Assembly (NCBI RefSeq): GCF_025145645.1
Contig: NZ_CP102252.1
Coordinates: 3,348,001 to 3,412,000 of the forward strand
Direction of reading: 5' to 3'
Source of the DNA: Alistipes senegalensis JC50
GTDB taxonomy: Bacteria; Bacteroidota; Bacteroidia; Bacteroidales; Rikenellaceae
DNA: 64,000 nucleotides
Of the stretch, positions 9,403-17,553 are shown piece by piece. Each line of letters begins with the position of its first letter. Position 1 is the first letter of the stretch. The notes beneath the pieces are model-generated. The model was not told the origin of the DNA. It saw only the letters and a list, made by a program, of their open reading frames with translations, and searched no databases. The translations under genes and the position numbers were made by a program.

Positions 9403-9939
9403 ATGGCGACGATGAAACCCCTCTTTCTGGTTGGTTACATGGGGTGCGGCAAGAGCACCCTCGGACGCAAGCTGGCGCGGCGTCTCGGCATTCCGTATGC
9501 CGACACCGACGCGTTGGTCGAGGAGCGCGAGGGGGCGTCGGTCTCCGACGTTTTCCGCTACGAGGGCGAGCAGCGGTTCCGGGAGGTCGAGCGCGAGGTG
9601 CTGGACCGCGTGATCGGCGAGGGCGCCGTTCCGGTGGTCTCCACGGGCGGGGGACTGCCCACGTGGAGCGACAACATGGCCCGGATGAATGCCGCGGGCT
9701 GCACGGTCTACCTGCGCCGTTCGGCGGAGCAGATCGCCCGCCGCCTGAGCCCCTACGGACGCCGCAAGCGGCCTCGCCTGCAAGGGCTGAACGACGAGGA
9801 GCTGGTGGCCTTCATGGAGCGCGATATGGCTGCCCGGGAGCCTTTCTATGCGCAGGCGTCGCTGATCGTCGATTGCGACCTGCTTTCCGACGAGGAGGTG
9901 GTGGAGTGTATTTTGGCCCGGCTGAAAGACGGGCTTTGA
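9403..9939 (+). CDS. aroK: Shikimate kinase
   Basis: Phosphorylates shikimate in aromatic amino acid synthesis, in the cytoplasm. The Walker A motif is GYMGCGKST (residues 10-18). The shikimate-binding residues are in YADTD and FR..E, with STGGG as the substrate-binding Gly-rich turn, and the lid carries LSPYGRRKRPRL. The length of 178 residues is typical. The ATG at 9403 is 4 bases after the parC stop; an in-frame ATG at 9412 would also fit. Confidence 0.93.
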   Translation: MATMKPLFLVGYMGCGKSTLGRKLARRLGIPYADTDALVEEREGASVSDVFRYEGEQRFREVEREVLDRVIGEGAVPVVSTGGGLPTWSDNMARMNAAGCTVYLRRSAEQIARRLSPYGRRKRPRLQGLNDEELVAFMERDMAAREPFYAQASLIVDCDLLSDEEVVECILARLKDGL

Positions 9940-9952
9940 AAGTAGAAAGACC

Positions 9953-10750
9953 GTGACTGCGAACTCAAATGACGCGCCGATCGGCGTTTACGATTCGGGG
10001 CTGGGCGGGCTGACCGTCTGGCGCGAGATCCGGCGCATGCTGCCCGGCGAATCGCTCGTCTACCTGGGCGACGGCGCCAACTGTCCCTACGGCTCCCGGC
10101 CCCGGGAGGAGGTGCGGGCGCTGGCCGATGCCGCCGTCTCGCGGCTGGTCGGGATGGGGTGCAAGATGGTCGTCGTGGCCTGCAACACCGCCACGGCCGC
10201 GGCCATCGACTTTCTGCGCGAAAAATACGCTGACCTGCCGATCGTGGGCATGGAGCCCGCCGTGAAACCCGCCTGTCTGGCCACCCGCAGCGGGGTGGTG
10301 GGGGTGCTGGCCACCGAGCGGAGCCTCGACGGCGAGCTGTTCCGCCGCACCGCCGCCCGGTACGGCAGCGGGATCGAGGTCCTGACCGTCCCGGGCACGG
10401 GGTTCGTGGAGCTGGTCGAAGGGGACCGGGAGGATACGCCCGAGGCCGAAGCCACGGTGCGCGCCGCCGTGGAACCGATGCTGGCCCGGGGCGCCGACCA
10501 GATCGTGCTGGGGTGCACGCACTATCCTTTCCTGACGCCCGTGCTCGAGCGCGTCGTCGCCGGGCGCGGCGTTGCGATCGTCGATCCGTCGCCTGCCGTC
10601 GCCCGCCGGGTGGCGCAGCTGCTCGACGACTGCGGCCTGCGCGCTCCGGCGGATCACGAACCCCGCTTCACGTTCCGCACTTTCGCCGGCGAGGAGTACT
10701 GCGAACGACTGAAAGCGAAGGCTTTCAGCCAATTAAGAATTAAAAATTAA
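9953..10750 (+). CDS. murI: Glutamate racemase
   Basis: Makes D-glutamate for peptidoglycan. The N-terminal signature is IGVYDSGLGGLTV (Asp and Ser of the active site). The two catalytic cysteines are in VVACNTATA and LGCTHYPFL, with a conserved His in the latter. The length of 265 residues is normal. GTG at 9953 is the most upstream start, 13 bases after aroK. The last residues (LRIKN) and the stop are encoded inside the AT-rich repeat, so the native C-terminus may have been replaced by repeat-derived residues. Confidence 0.93.
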   Translation: MTANSNDAPIGVYDSGLGGLTVWREIRRMLPGESLVYLGDGANCPYGSRPREEVRALADAAVSRLVGMGCKMVVVACNTATAAAIDFLREKYADLPIVGMEPAVKPACLATRSGVVGVLATERSLDGELFRRTAARYGSGIEVLTVPGTGFVELVEGDREDTPEAEATVRAAVEPMLARGADQIVLGCTHYPFLTPVLERVVAGRGVAIVDPSPAVARRVAQLLDDCGLRAPADHEPRFTFRTFAGEEYCERLKAKAFSQLRIKN

Positions 10751-10886
10751 GAATTAAGAATTGCAGATCGTTTCCTGGGGGCTGCTTTGTGTGATTCCCT
10801 GCTTGATATAATGCGTGCAATTTGCTGTGCTGCGTGCTTTTGTGTGCGTGTCGGTTTTTAATTTTTAATTTTTAATTCTTAATTCC
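10734..10886. repeat. AT-rich element with inverted terminal arrays between murI and ftsK
   Basis: The left arm (about 10734-10762) is tandem AATTAAGAATTAAAAATT. The right arm (about 10857-10885) is the inverse, TTTTTAATTTTTAATTCTTA. They enclose a core of about 90 bases rich in TGTG/GTGC. The architecture matches the element at 4488-4625 although the cores differ. It looks like a miniature element or a hairpin with long AT arms; no open reading frame lies inside. Confidence 0.6.
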
Positions 10887-10919
10887 CGGAATTTTCGCCG
10901 AAAATTTCGGGATTTTCCG

Positions 10920-10942
10920 TACCTTCGCTTGATAAATCAAGC
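10920..10942 (+). promoter_or_regulatory. Possible ftsK promoter with overlapping inverted repeat
   Basis: TACCTTCG (10920-10927) is a near match to the -7 consensus. GCTTGAT (10927-10933) and ATCAAGC (10936-10942) form a perfect 7-bp inverted repeat over the expected transcription start, 10 bases before the ATG. It may be an operator or an early hairpin in the transcript. Confidence 0.4.
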
Positions 10943-10951
10943 GTAACAAAA

Positions 10952-13756
10952 ATGGCATCCAAAAATACGACATCCCCCAACGGACGACAGAACGTGCAGC
11001 GTTCCAACCGCGACAGCGCGCGCTGGATCGCGGGTCTGCTGCTGCTGTTCGTGGGTGTGTTCACCGCCGCCGCGGTATTCTTTTCGTTTTTCAGCTGGGC
11101 TCCCGACCAGAGCGTGTTGCAAAAGTCGGTCGAGGACCGCGAACTGATCGGCGCCGAGGTCGAGAACCTTTGCGGCGTCGCCGGGGCGCGGCTGGGAATG
11201 ATGCTGGTCGATCGTTCGTTCGGACTGTTCGGCATCCTGATTCCCGTGATGTTGGTGCTGATCGGGGTGAGGATCATCCGCCAGCGGCCGCTGCTGGTGA
11301 ACCATTCGATCCTCTCGCTCTTCTTCATCATGATCCTCGGGTCGCTGACTCTGGGCTTCGCTTTCGCCGACCGTTGGAGCCTCTGTTGCTCGACGGGATG
11401 GGGCGGGGCGTTCGGCATTGAGGTCTCGGGGCTGCTGCGCACGCATATCGGCGCCGTCGGAACGCTTATCCTGCTGTTGGGCGGGTGGATTCTGACGGGC
11501 GTATTCATCAACCGCAACTTCATCAACAAGGTCAACGAGGTCGGCAACGTCGTGGCCGGCAAGAGTGAAAAGATCGTCGAGATCGTCAGACACAAGGTGG
11601 TCGCGCCCCTCGGCCGTGTTCCCGGGGACGACGGGGCGATCACGGAGGAGGCTCCCGAGCCGGCCCCGAAGCCGGAGGTTCCGAAGGCCGCCGAGCCCGC
11701 CGCTCCCGTCCGGAAAGTCGCCGAAACGCCGGAGCCTCCGGTGCGGAAGGCCGCGCCGATGCACGTCGAGCGTCCTGCGGAGGTCGCTCCGGTCGTGAAA
11801 TCTGCGGCCGGAGACGAGGACGACGATCCTTTCGTGGAACTAACGTCCGACGGGAAGCCTGTCGGCGAGGCCGCTCCGGAGGAGATGCCGCAGGAACCCG
11901 CCGGGGACGAGGAGTTCACCGAGGTCGATCTCTCGCACCCCGGAGGGCGCGTGGTGATGGGCCGCGGGGGGCTGATCGAGCTGGAACGCCCGGTGTTCCG
12001 TCCTGCTGCGCCGGCGGCTCCCGCATCCGACGGACCCTTCACCGAGATCATCGTCGGCGACGAGCCCGGCGGGCCTGTCGAATCCGCAGAACCGGAGGAG
12101 ACGCCCGCAGAGGTGTTTGCGGAGGTGTCTGCCGAAGCGCTTCCGGCTCCCGAGCCCCGGGGTGAAGGCATCGTGGTGACGGTGGAGTCCAACGAAGCGA
12201 AACTGGTTGACGAAAAGTCGATCCCGACGGAGAGCTACGATCCGCTGAAAGACCTCGTGAACTACCACAAGCCGCCCGTGACGCTGCTGGAGGACTATGT
12301 TTCCGATTCGGAGGTGTCGGACGAGGAGATTTTCGAGAACAAGACCAAGATCGAGGAGACGCTCAAATATTTCGGCATTCCGATCCAGCGCATCAAGGCC
12401 ACCGTGGGCCCCACGGTCACGCTCTATGAGATCGTGCAGGCGCAGGGGGTCAAGATCGCCAAGATACAGGGGCTTCAGAACGATATCGCCCAGAGCCTCA
12501 AGGCCGAATCGGGCATCCGCATCATCGCCCCGATTCCGGGCAAGGGGACCATCGGCATCGAGGTCCCGAACCGCAACAAGCAGATCGTTTCGATGTACTC
12601 GGCGGTGCGGTCGCTGCGTTTCCAGGAGTCGAAGGCCGAGCTGCCGGTGGTGATCGGCCGCACGATCCAGAACGAGAATTTCGTCTTCGATCTGGCCAAG
12701 ATGCCTCACCTGCTGGTGGCCGGCGCCACGGGACAGGGCAAGTCCGTCGGACTGAACGCCATCATCACCTCGCTGCTCTACCGCAAGCACCCTGCGCAGC
12801 TGAAATTCGTGATGATCGACCCCAAGATGGTCGAGTTCTCGCTCTACGCCAAGATCGAACGTCATTTTCTGGCCAAGATGGAGTCGGAGGACGAAGCCAT
12901 CGTCACCGATCCCCGCAAGGCGGTCTATACGCTCAATTCGCTCTGCACGGAGATGGACAACCGGCTGGAGCTCTGCAAGAAGGCCGGAGCCCGGAACATC
13001 TCCGAGTACAACGAGAAATTCACCTCCCGGCGGCTGAACCCGCTGAACGGCCACCGCTTCATGCCCTATATCGTCGTGGTGATCGACGAGTTCGCCGACC
13101 TCATCATGACGGCCAAGGAGGTCGAAACCCCCGTGACGCGCCTGGCCCAGAAGGCCCGCGCCATCGGCATCCACCTCATCATCGCCACGCAGCGTCCGTC
13201 GGTCGATGTCATCACGGGCAAGATCAAGGCCAACTTCCCGGCCCGCGTCGCTTTTCGCGTGATGCAGATGATCGACTCGCGGACGATTCTCGACCGTCCG
13301 GGCGCCGACCAGCTGATCGGCCGCGGCGACATGCTCATTTCGAAGGACGGCGAGCTGACGCGCATCCAGTGTGCGCTGGTCGAGACCAAGGAGGTCGAAC
13401 GCATCGTCGATTACATCTCCAAACAGCAGGGTTACACGGCGGCCTATGCGCTGCCCGACTATACGCCCGACAGCGGCGACGGATCGCAGATGGGCAGCGA
13501 AGAGACCTCTTCGGCGCCTCTGAAATACGATTCGCTCTTCGCCGAGATCGCCCGCAGCGCCGTGCAGGACGGGTCGATCTCGACTTCGATGATCCAGCGC
13601 AACTACGAGGTGGGATTCAACCGCGCCGGGCGCATCATGATGCAGCTCGAACGGGCCGGCATCGTCGGCCGTCAGCAGGGTGCCAAGCCGCGCGACATCC
13701 TCTACCACGACCTGCCCTCGCTGGAGGCCAAATTGCAGGAACTGGGGGTATTTTAA
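10952..13756 (+). CDS. ftsK: DNA translocase FtsK/SpoIIIE
   Basis: An inner-membrane anchored ATPase that pumps chromosome ends through the division septum. Four hydrophobic segments lie in about residues 20-200. A Pro/Glu/Ala-rich linker spans about 225-410, and the alpha/beta motor domain follows with Walker A GATGQGKS (about 590-597) and Walker B VVVIDEFADL. The C-terminal gamma winged helix recognises KOPS-like sites. At 934 residues it is usual for Bacteroidetes. It probably has its own promoter downstream of the AT-rich element. Confidence 0.94.
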   Translation: MASKNTTSPNGRQNVQRSNRDSARWIAGLLLLFVGVFTAAAVFFSFFSWAPDQSVLQKSVEDRELIGAEVENLCGVAGARLGMMLVDRSFGLFGILIPVMLVLIGVRIIRQRPLLVNHSILSLFFIMILGSLTLGFAFADRWSLCCSTGWGGAFGIEVSGLLRTHIGAVGTLILLLGGWILTGVFINRNFINKVNEVGNVVAGKSEKIVEIVRHKVVAPLGRVPGDDGAITEEAPEPAPKPEVPKAAEPAAPVRKVAETPEPPVRKAAPMHVERPAEVAPVVKSAAGDEDDDPFVELTSDGKPVGEAAPEEMPQEPAGDEEFTEVDLSHPGGRVVMGRGGLIELERPVFRPAAPAAPASDGPFTEIIVGDEPGGPVESAEPEETPAEVFAEVSAEALPAPEPRGEGIVVTVESNEAKLVDEKSIPTESYDPLKDLVNYHKPPVTLLEDYVSDSEVSDEEIFENKTKIEETLKYFGIPIQRIKATVGPTVTLYEIVQAQGVKIAKIQGLQNDIAQSLKAESGIRIIAPIPGKGTIGIEVPNRNKQIVSMYSAVRSLRFQESKAELPVVIGRTIQNENFVFDLAKMPHLLVAGATGQGKSVGLNAIITSLLYRKHPAQLKFVMIDPKMVEFSLYAKIERHFLAKMESEDEAIVTDPRKAVYTLNSLCTEMDNRLELCKKAGARNISEYNEKFTSRRLNPLNGHRFMPYIVVVIDEFADLIMTAKEVETPVTRLAQKARAIGIHLIIATQRPSVDVITGKIKANFPARVAFRVMQMIDSRTILDRPGADQLIGRGDMLISKDGELTRIQCALVETKEVERIVDYISKQQGYTAAYALPDYTPDSGDGSQMGSEETSSAPLKYDSLFAEIARSAVQDGSISTSMIQRNYEVGFNRAGRIMMQLERAGIVGRQQGAKPRDILYHDLPSLEAKLQELGVF

Positions 13757-13763
13757 GCCGTCG

Positions 13764-13802
13764 GCTAATTGGAAATTGAGAATTAAGAATTAAAAATTGG
13801 CT
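13764..13802. repeat. AT-rich array between ftsK and the LolA-like gene
   Basis: A single-armed copy (AATTGAGAATTAAGAATTAA and so on) of the AT-rich family lies 8 bases after the ftsK stop. Confidence 0.5.
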
Positions 13803-13823
13803 GCGCGGCAGTTGGGGGACGAT

Positions 13824-14450
13824 ATGAAGAAAAACGCATCTTTCATTTTTCATTTTTCACTTTTCATGGTGGTGCTGTGCTGCGGAATGCCGCAGAGCAG
13901 GGCAGCCGGGCGCGCCACGGAGATACTCGAAAAACTCGCCGCGGGGTTCCGCGCGATGCCCGGTTACAGCGTGGATTTCGAAGTCTCGGCGGGCGATTAC
14001 AAAAGCCGCGGCAGCTATGTCGTCGAGGGACGGTGCTACTACCTCGCGCTGGCCGACGCCGAGGTTTTCGCCGACAGCGTGGTCCGCTACGAAATCGACA
14101 ACCGCCGCCGCGAGGTGACCGTGACGGAGGTGGACGCCGCGAGCCGCAATATCCTGAACAATCCCGTCCGGGCTTTCGATTTCCTCGGCAGCGAGTATAT
14201 CCCGGCGTTGGTCTCCGAAGCCGGGGGGCGCGCCGTCGTGCGGCTGACGCCCGCCGCCGGGAACGATTCTCCGGCGGGCAGCGTCACCGTGACGGTCGAT
14301 ACCGCCGCGATGCGTCCTCTGTCGCTCTCCTACGATTACGACGGCGAGCAGGTGCAGGTCGGCATCCTTGGCATCGCGCCGCTCGCGGGGCATGTCCGGC
14401 TCTTCGACCGGAAGAACTATGCGGATTACGAATTCATTGATTTTCGCTGA
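13824..14450 (+). CDS. LolA-like outer-membrane lipoprotein carrier
   Basis: A signal peptide (about residues 1-29, ending QSRAAG) precedes a 180-residue domain with the LolA layout, including EILEKLAAGFRAMPGYSVDFEV. LolA proteins ferry lipoproteins through the periplasm to the outer membrane. I start at the ATG at 13824, which directly opens the signal peptide; an upstream TTG in the same frame would add nine residues partly from the AT-rich repeat. The position after ftsK is common in Bacteroidales. The family assignment rests on fold-level similarity and is fairly but not fully certain. Confidence 0.75.
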   Translation: MKKNASFIFHFSLFMVVLCCGMPQSRAAGRATEILEKLAAGFRAMPGYSVDFEVSAGDYKSRGSYVVEGRCYYLALADAEVFADSVVRYEIDNRRREVTVTEVDAASRNILNNPVRAFDFLGSEYIPALVSEAGGRAVVRLTPAAGNDSPAGSVTVTVDTAAMRPLSLSYDYDGEQVQVGILGIAPLAGHVRLFDRKNYADYEFIDFR

Positions 14451-14455
14451 GTGCG

Positions 14456-14674
14456 ATGGGAATCTTTTCTTTGATTTGGAACTGGTTTGTCCTGGCGCTG
14501 ATCGTGGCAGCGGCGGTGTTTTTCGCCGTCGATCTGTGGAGGCTGCGCTCTCTGCCCGCCGAAGATGCTGACGGAAAGGCGCTCCGCCGGTTGCGTATTG
14601 AGAACCGGACGCTGTGGCTTTTCATCGCCCTGCTGTTGCTCGTGTCGCGCGTCGAACGCATCTGCGGGCTTTGA
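14456..14674 (+). CDS. Small two-helix membrane protein of unknown function
   Basis: The 72-residue protein has two hydrophobic helices (about residues 3-25 and 52-66) joined by a charged loop with RRLRIENR. It starts 5 bases after the LolA-like gene, so the two are probably co-transcribed. I do not recognise the family. The hairpin terminator at 14735-14763 closes this unit. Confidence 0.65.
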   Translation: MGIFSLIWNWFVLALIVAAAVFFAVDLWRLRSLPAEDADGKALRRLRIENRTLWLFIALLLLVSRVERICGL

Positions 14675-14734
14675 CTTTGAAGAGAATCATCGGGGCTGTT
14701 TCCTTTTCGGAACCGGGGCTCCGCAGGCCCTTTT

Positions 14735-14763
14735 CTCCCGGCACTCTGCCGGGAGATTTTTTT
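14735..14763 (+). terminator. Rho-independent terminator
   Basis: CTCCCGGC (14735-14742), a 5-base loop, then GCCGGGAG (14748-14755) followed by ATTTTTTT. It closes the ftsK/LolA-like/small-protein unit. Confidence 0.85.
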
Positions 14764-14849
14764 CGGGCCGTCAGATCGCCGGAAAAGGGCCAAAAACGGC
14801 ATGCTCCCCGAAAAATATCGCGCGCGCGAAGAGATTTTTCCCCGCAAAG

Positions 14850-14880
14850 TTGCTCAGATCGGAAATAAATCCTATTTTTG
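14850..14880 (+). promoter_or_regulatory. gyrA promoter
   Basis: TTG (14850-14852), 20 bases, then TATTTTTG (14873-14880). The resulting leader of about 75 bases carries a hairpin described separately. Confidence 0.6.
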
Positions 14881-14908
14881 TATGTTAAACAAGTGGTAAT
14901 TTTTCGAT

Positions 14909-14936
14909 GACACCGGCCCGGCGAATGCGCGGTGTC
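14909..14936 (+). promoter_or_regulatory. Hairpin in the gyrA leader
   Basis: GACACCG (14909-14915) pairs with CGGTGTC (14930-14936) around a 14-base loop, 27 bases before the gyrA ATG. It has no U-run, so it is not a simple terminator. Confidence 0.4.
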
Positions 14937-14963
14937 GGTGCAAAAAGATCTAAACACTGAATA

Positions 14964-17516
14964 ATGCTAACGGAAGAAGAAAAGAATGCCGGTTTGGTGG
15001 GGCGTATCATCCCCATCAATATCGAAGAGCAGATGAAGTCGGCGTACATCGACTACTCGATGTCGGTCATCGTGTCGCGTGCGCTGCCCGATGTCAGGGA
15101 CGGTATGAAGCCCGTACACCGGCGCATCCTCTACGATATGAGCGCGGAGCTCAACCTCTACTCCGACAAACCCACCCGTAAGTCGGCCCGTATCGTCGGC
15201 GACGTGCTCGGTAAGTTCCACCCCCACGGCGACTCGTCGGTCTACGACGCGATGGTCCGCCTGGCCCAGGACTGGTCGATGCGCTACCCGCTGGTCGATG
15301 GACAGGGCAACTTCGGTTCGATGGACGGCGACTCGCCGGCCGCCATGCGTTACACCGAGGCGCGAATGAAGAAGATCACCGACGAGGTGATGGCCGACAT
15401 AGACAAGGAGACCGTCGATTGGACGCTGAACTTCGACGACACGATTCCCGAGCCTACGGTCCTTCCCACGAAAATTCCGCTGCTGATCGTCAACGGCGCC
15501 AGCGGTATCGCCGTCGGTATGGCCACGAACATGGCTCCGCACAACCTCTCGGAGGTGGTGGACGCCTGCTGCGCCTATATCGACAACCCCGAAATCACGG
15601 GCGAGGAGCTTTTGCAGTACGTCAAGGGCCCCGACTTCCCCACGGGCGGTATCATCTACGGCTACGAGGGCGTGAAGGAGGCGATGCTGACGGGCCGCGG
15701 ACGTGTGATGATGCGCGCCAAGACCGAGATCGAGCATACGCCGAGCGGCCGCGAGTGCATCGTCATCACGGAGATCCCCTATATGATCAACAAGGCCGAG
15801 ATGATCAAGAAGATCGCCGACATGATCAACGACAAGAAGATCGAAGGCATCTCCTACATCAACGACGAATCGGACCGCAACGGCCTGCGGATCATCATCA
15901 TTCTGAAACAGGACGCCGTGGCGAGCGTGGTGCTGAACACGCTGTTCAAGAACACCCCGTTGCAGACCTCGTTCGCCGTGAACAACATCGCGCTGGTGAA
16001 CGGCCGTCCCGAGCTGCTGTCGATGCGCGATCTGATCCGGCATTTCATCGACCACCGTCACGACGTGGTGGTCCGCCGCACGCGCTACGACAAGCGCAAG
16101 GCCGAGGAGCGTTTGCACATCGTGCTGGGTCTCCTGATCGCACAGGACAACATCGACGAGATCGTTCACATCATCCGCGCTTCGCAGACGCCCGACGCCG
16201 CGAAACAGACCCTGATCGAGCGTTTCGAGCTGAGCGACATTCAGGCTTCGGCCATCATCGAGATGCGTTTGCGCGCGCTGACCGGCCTGGAGCGCGGCAA
16301 GCTGATCGCCGAGCGCGACGAGCTGATGAAGCTGATCGAGCATCTGACCGAGATTCTCGAAAATGTTTCGCTGCAAATGCAGGTCATCAAGGACGAGTTG
16401 CTGGAGATCAAGGAGAAATACGGCGACGAGCGCCGTTCGGAGATCGTCTACGCTTCCGAGGAGTTCAACCCCGAGGATTTCTATGCCGACGACGACATGG
16501 TCATCACCATCTCGCACATGGGCTATATCAAGCGCACGCCGCTGGCCGAGTACCGCACGCAGAACCGCGGCGGCGTAGGGGCCAAGGGCAGCGCCACGCG
16601 CGACGAGGACTTCATCGAGCATATCTACGTGGCTTCGATGCACAATACGATGCTGTTCTTCACGGAGAAGGGCCGCTGCTTCTGGCTCAAGGTCTACGAG
16701 ATTCCCGAGGGCGCGCGTTCGTCGAAGGGCCGCGCCATCCAGAATGTCATCCAGATCGAGCCGGACGACAAGGTCCGCGCCTATATCAACGTCAAGAGCC
16801 TGGCCGATGCGGAGTATGTGAACAGCAACTTCATCATCATGTGCACGAAGGACGGCACGATCAAGAAGACCCGTCTCGAAGCCTATTCGCGTCCGCGTCA
16901 GAACGGCGTCAACGCCATCGTCATCCGCGAGGGCGACCAGCTGATCGAGGCCAAGCTCACCAGCGGCAACGCCGAGGTGATGATCGCGGCCCGGGAGGGC
17001 AAGGCCATCCGTTTCAACGAATCGACGGTGCGTCCGATCGGGCGCGTCGGCGCCGGCGTGCGCGGCATCTCGATCGAGGAGAACGACGAAGTGGTCGGCA
17101 TGATCTGTGTAGAACCCGATTCGAAGCAGGATGTGCTGGTGCTGAGCGAGAACGGTTACGGAAAGCGCACCGATCTGGACGAGTACCGCATCACCAACCG
17201 CGGCGGAAAGGGCGTGAAGACCATCAACATTACGGAAAAGACAGGCAAACTGATTTCGATACAGGCCGTTACCGACGAGAACGACCTGATGATCATCAAC
17301 CGTTCGGGACTCACCATACGCACCGCCGTCGAGCAGATCCGCCTTGCGGGCCGCGCTACGCAGGGTGTGCGTATCATCAACCTCCGCGAAGGCGATGCCA
17401 TTGCTTCGGTGATGGCCGTGCCGGCAGCCGGGGATGAGGAGGAAGTGCAGACCGCGGAAGGCGCTGAGAACGGGGCCGAAACGCCCGCGACCGACGCTCC
17501 CTCGGCGGAAGAATAA
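14964..17516 (+). CDS. gyrA: DNA gyrase subunit A
   Basis: The breakage-reunion subunit of DNA gyrase, which introduces negative supercoils. The catalytic tyrosine is Y130 in AAMRYTEARM. The quinolone region HPHGDSSVYD keeps Ser91 and Asp95, equivalent to E. coli Ser83 and Asp87, so no classical resistance substitution is seen. The C-terminal beta-pinwheel has a GyrA-box-like QNRGGVGAKG, which separates it from ParC. An acidic tail of about 40 residues ends the 850-residue protein. The gene is not next to gyrB and has its own promoter. Confidence 0.95.
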   Translation: MLTEEEKNAGLVGRIIPINIEEQMKSAYIDYSMSVIVSRALPDVRDGMKPVHRRILYDMSAELNLYSDKPTRKSARIVGDVLGKFHPHGDSSVYDAMVRLAQDWSMRYPLVDGQGNFGSMDGDSPAAMRYTEARMKKITDEVMADIDKETVDWTLNFDDTIPEPTVLPTKIPLLIVNGASGIAVGMATNMAPHNLSEVVDACCAYIDNPEITGEELLQYVKGPDFPTGGIIYGYEGVKEAMLTGRGRVMMRAKTEIEHTPSGRECIVITEIPYMINKAEMIKKIADMINDKKIEGISYINDESDRNGLRIIIILKQDAVASVVLNTLFKNTPLQTSFAVNNIALVNGRPELLSMRDLIRHFIDHRHDVVVRRTRYDKRKAEERLHIVLGLLIAQDNIDEIVHIIRASQTPDAAKQTLIERFELSDIQASAIIEMRLRALTGLERGKLIAERDELMKLIEHLTEILENVSLQMQVIKDELLEIKEKYGDERRSEIVYASEEFNPEDFYADDDMVITISHMGYIKRTPLAEYRTQNRGGVGAKGSATRDEDFIEHIYVASMHNTMLFFTEKGRCFWLKVYEIPEGARSSKGRAIQNVIQIEPDDKVRAYINVKSLADAEYVNSNFIIMCTKDGTIKKTRLEAYSRPRQNGVNAIVIREGDQLIEAKLTSGNAEVMIAAREGKAIRFNESTVRPIGRVGAGVRGISIEENDEVVGMICVEPDSKQDVLVLSENGYGKRTDLDEYRITNRGGKGVKTINITEKTGKLISIQAVTDENDLMIINRSGLTIRTAVEQIRLAGRATQGVRIINLREGDAIASVMAVPAAGDEEEVQTAEGAENGAETPATDAPSAEE

Positions 17517-17553
17517 TTGAAAAACATCAAAAAACCTAAAATTTCAGTTTACT

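Noticed and set aside
6510..9404. 964-codon minus-strand open frame opposite parC
   Set aside because: It is a GC-rich shadow of a confidently identified gene; composition is His/Leu/Arg/Val-rich without any domain.
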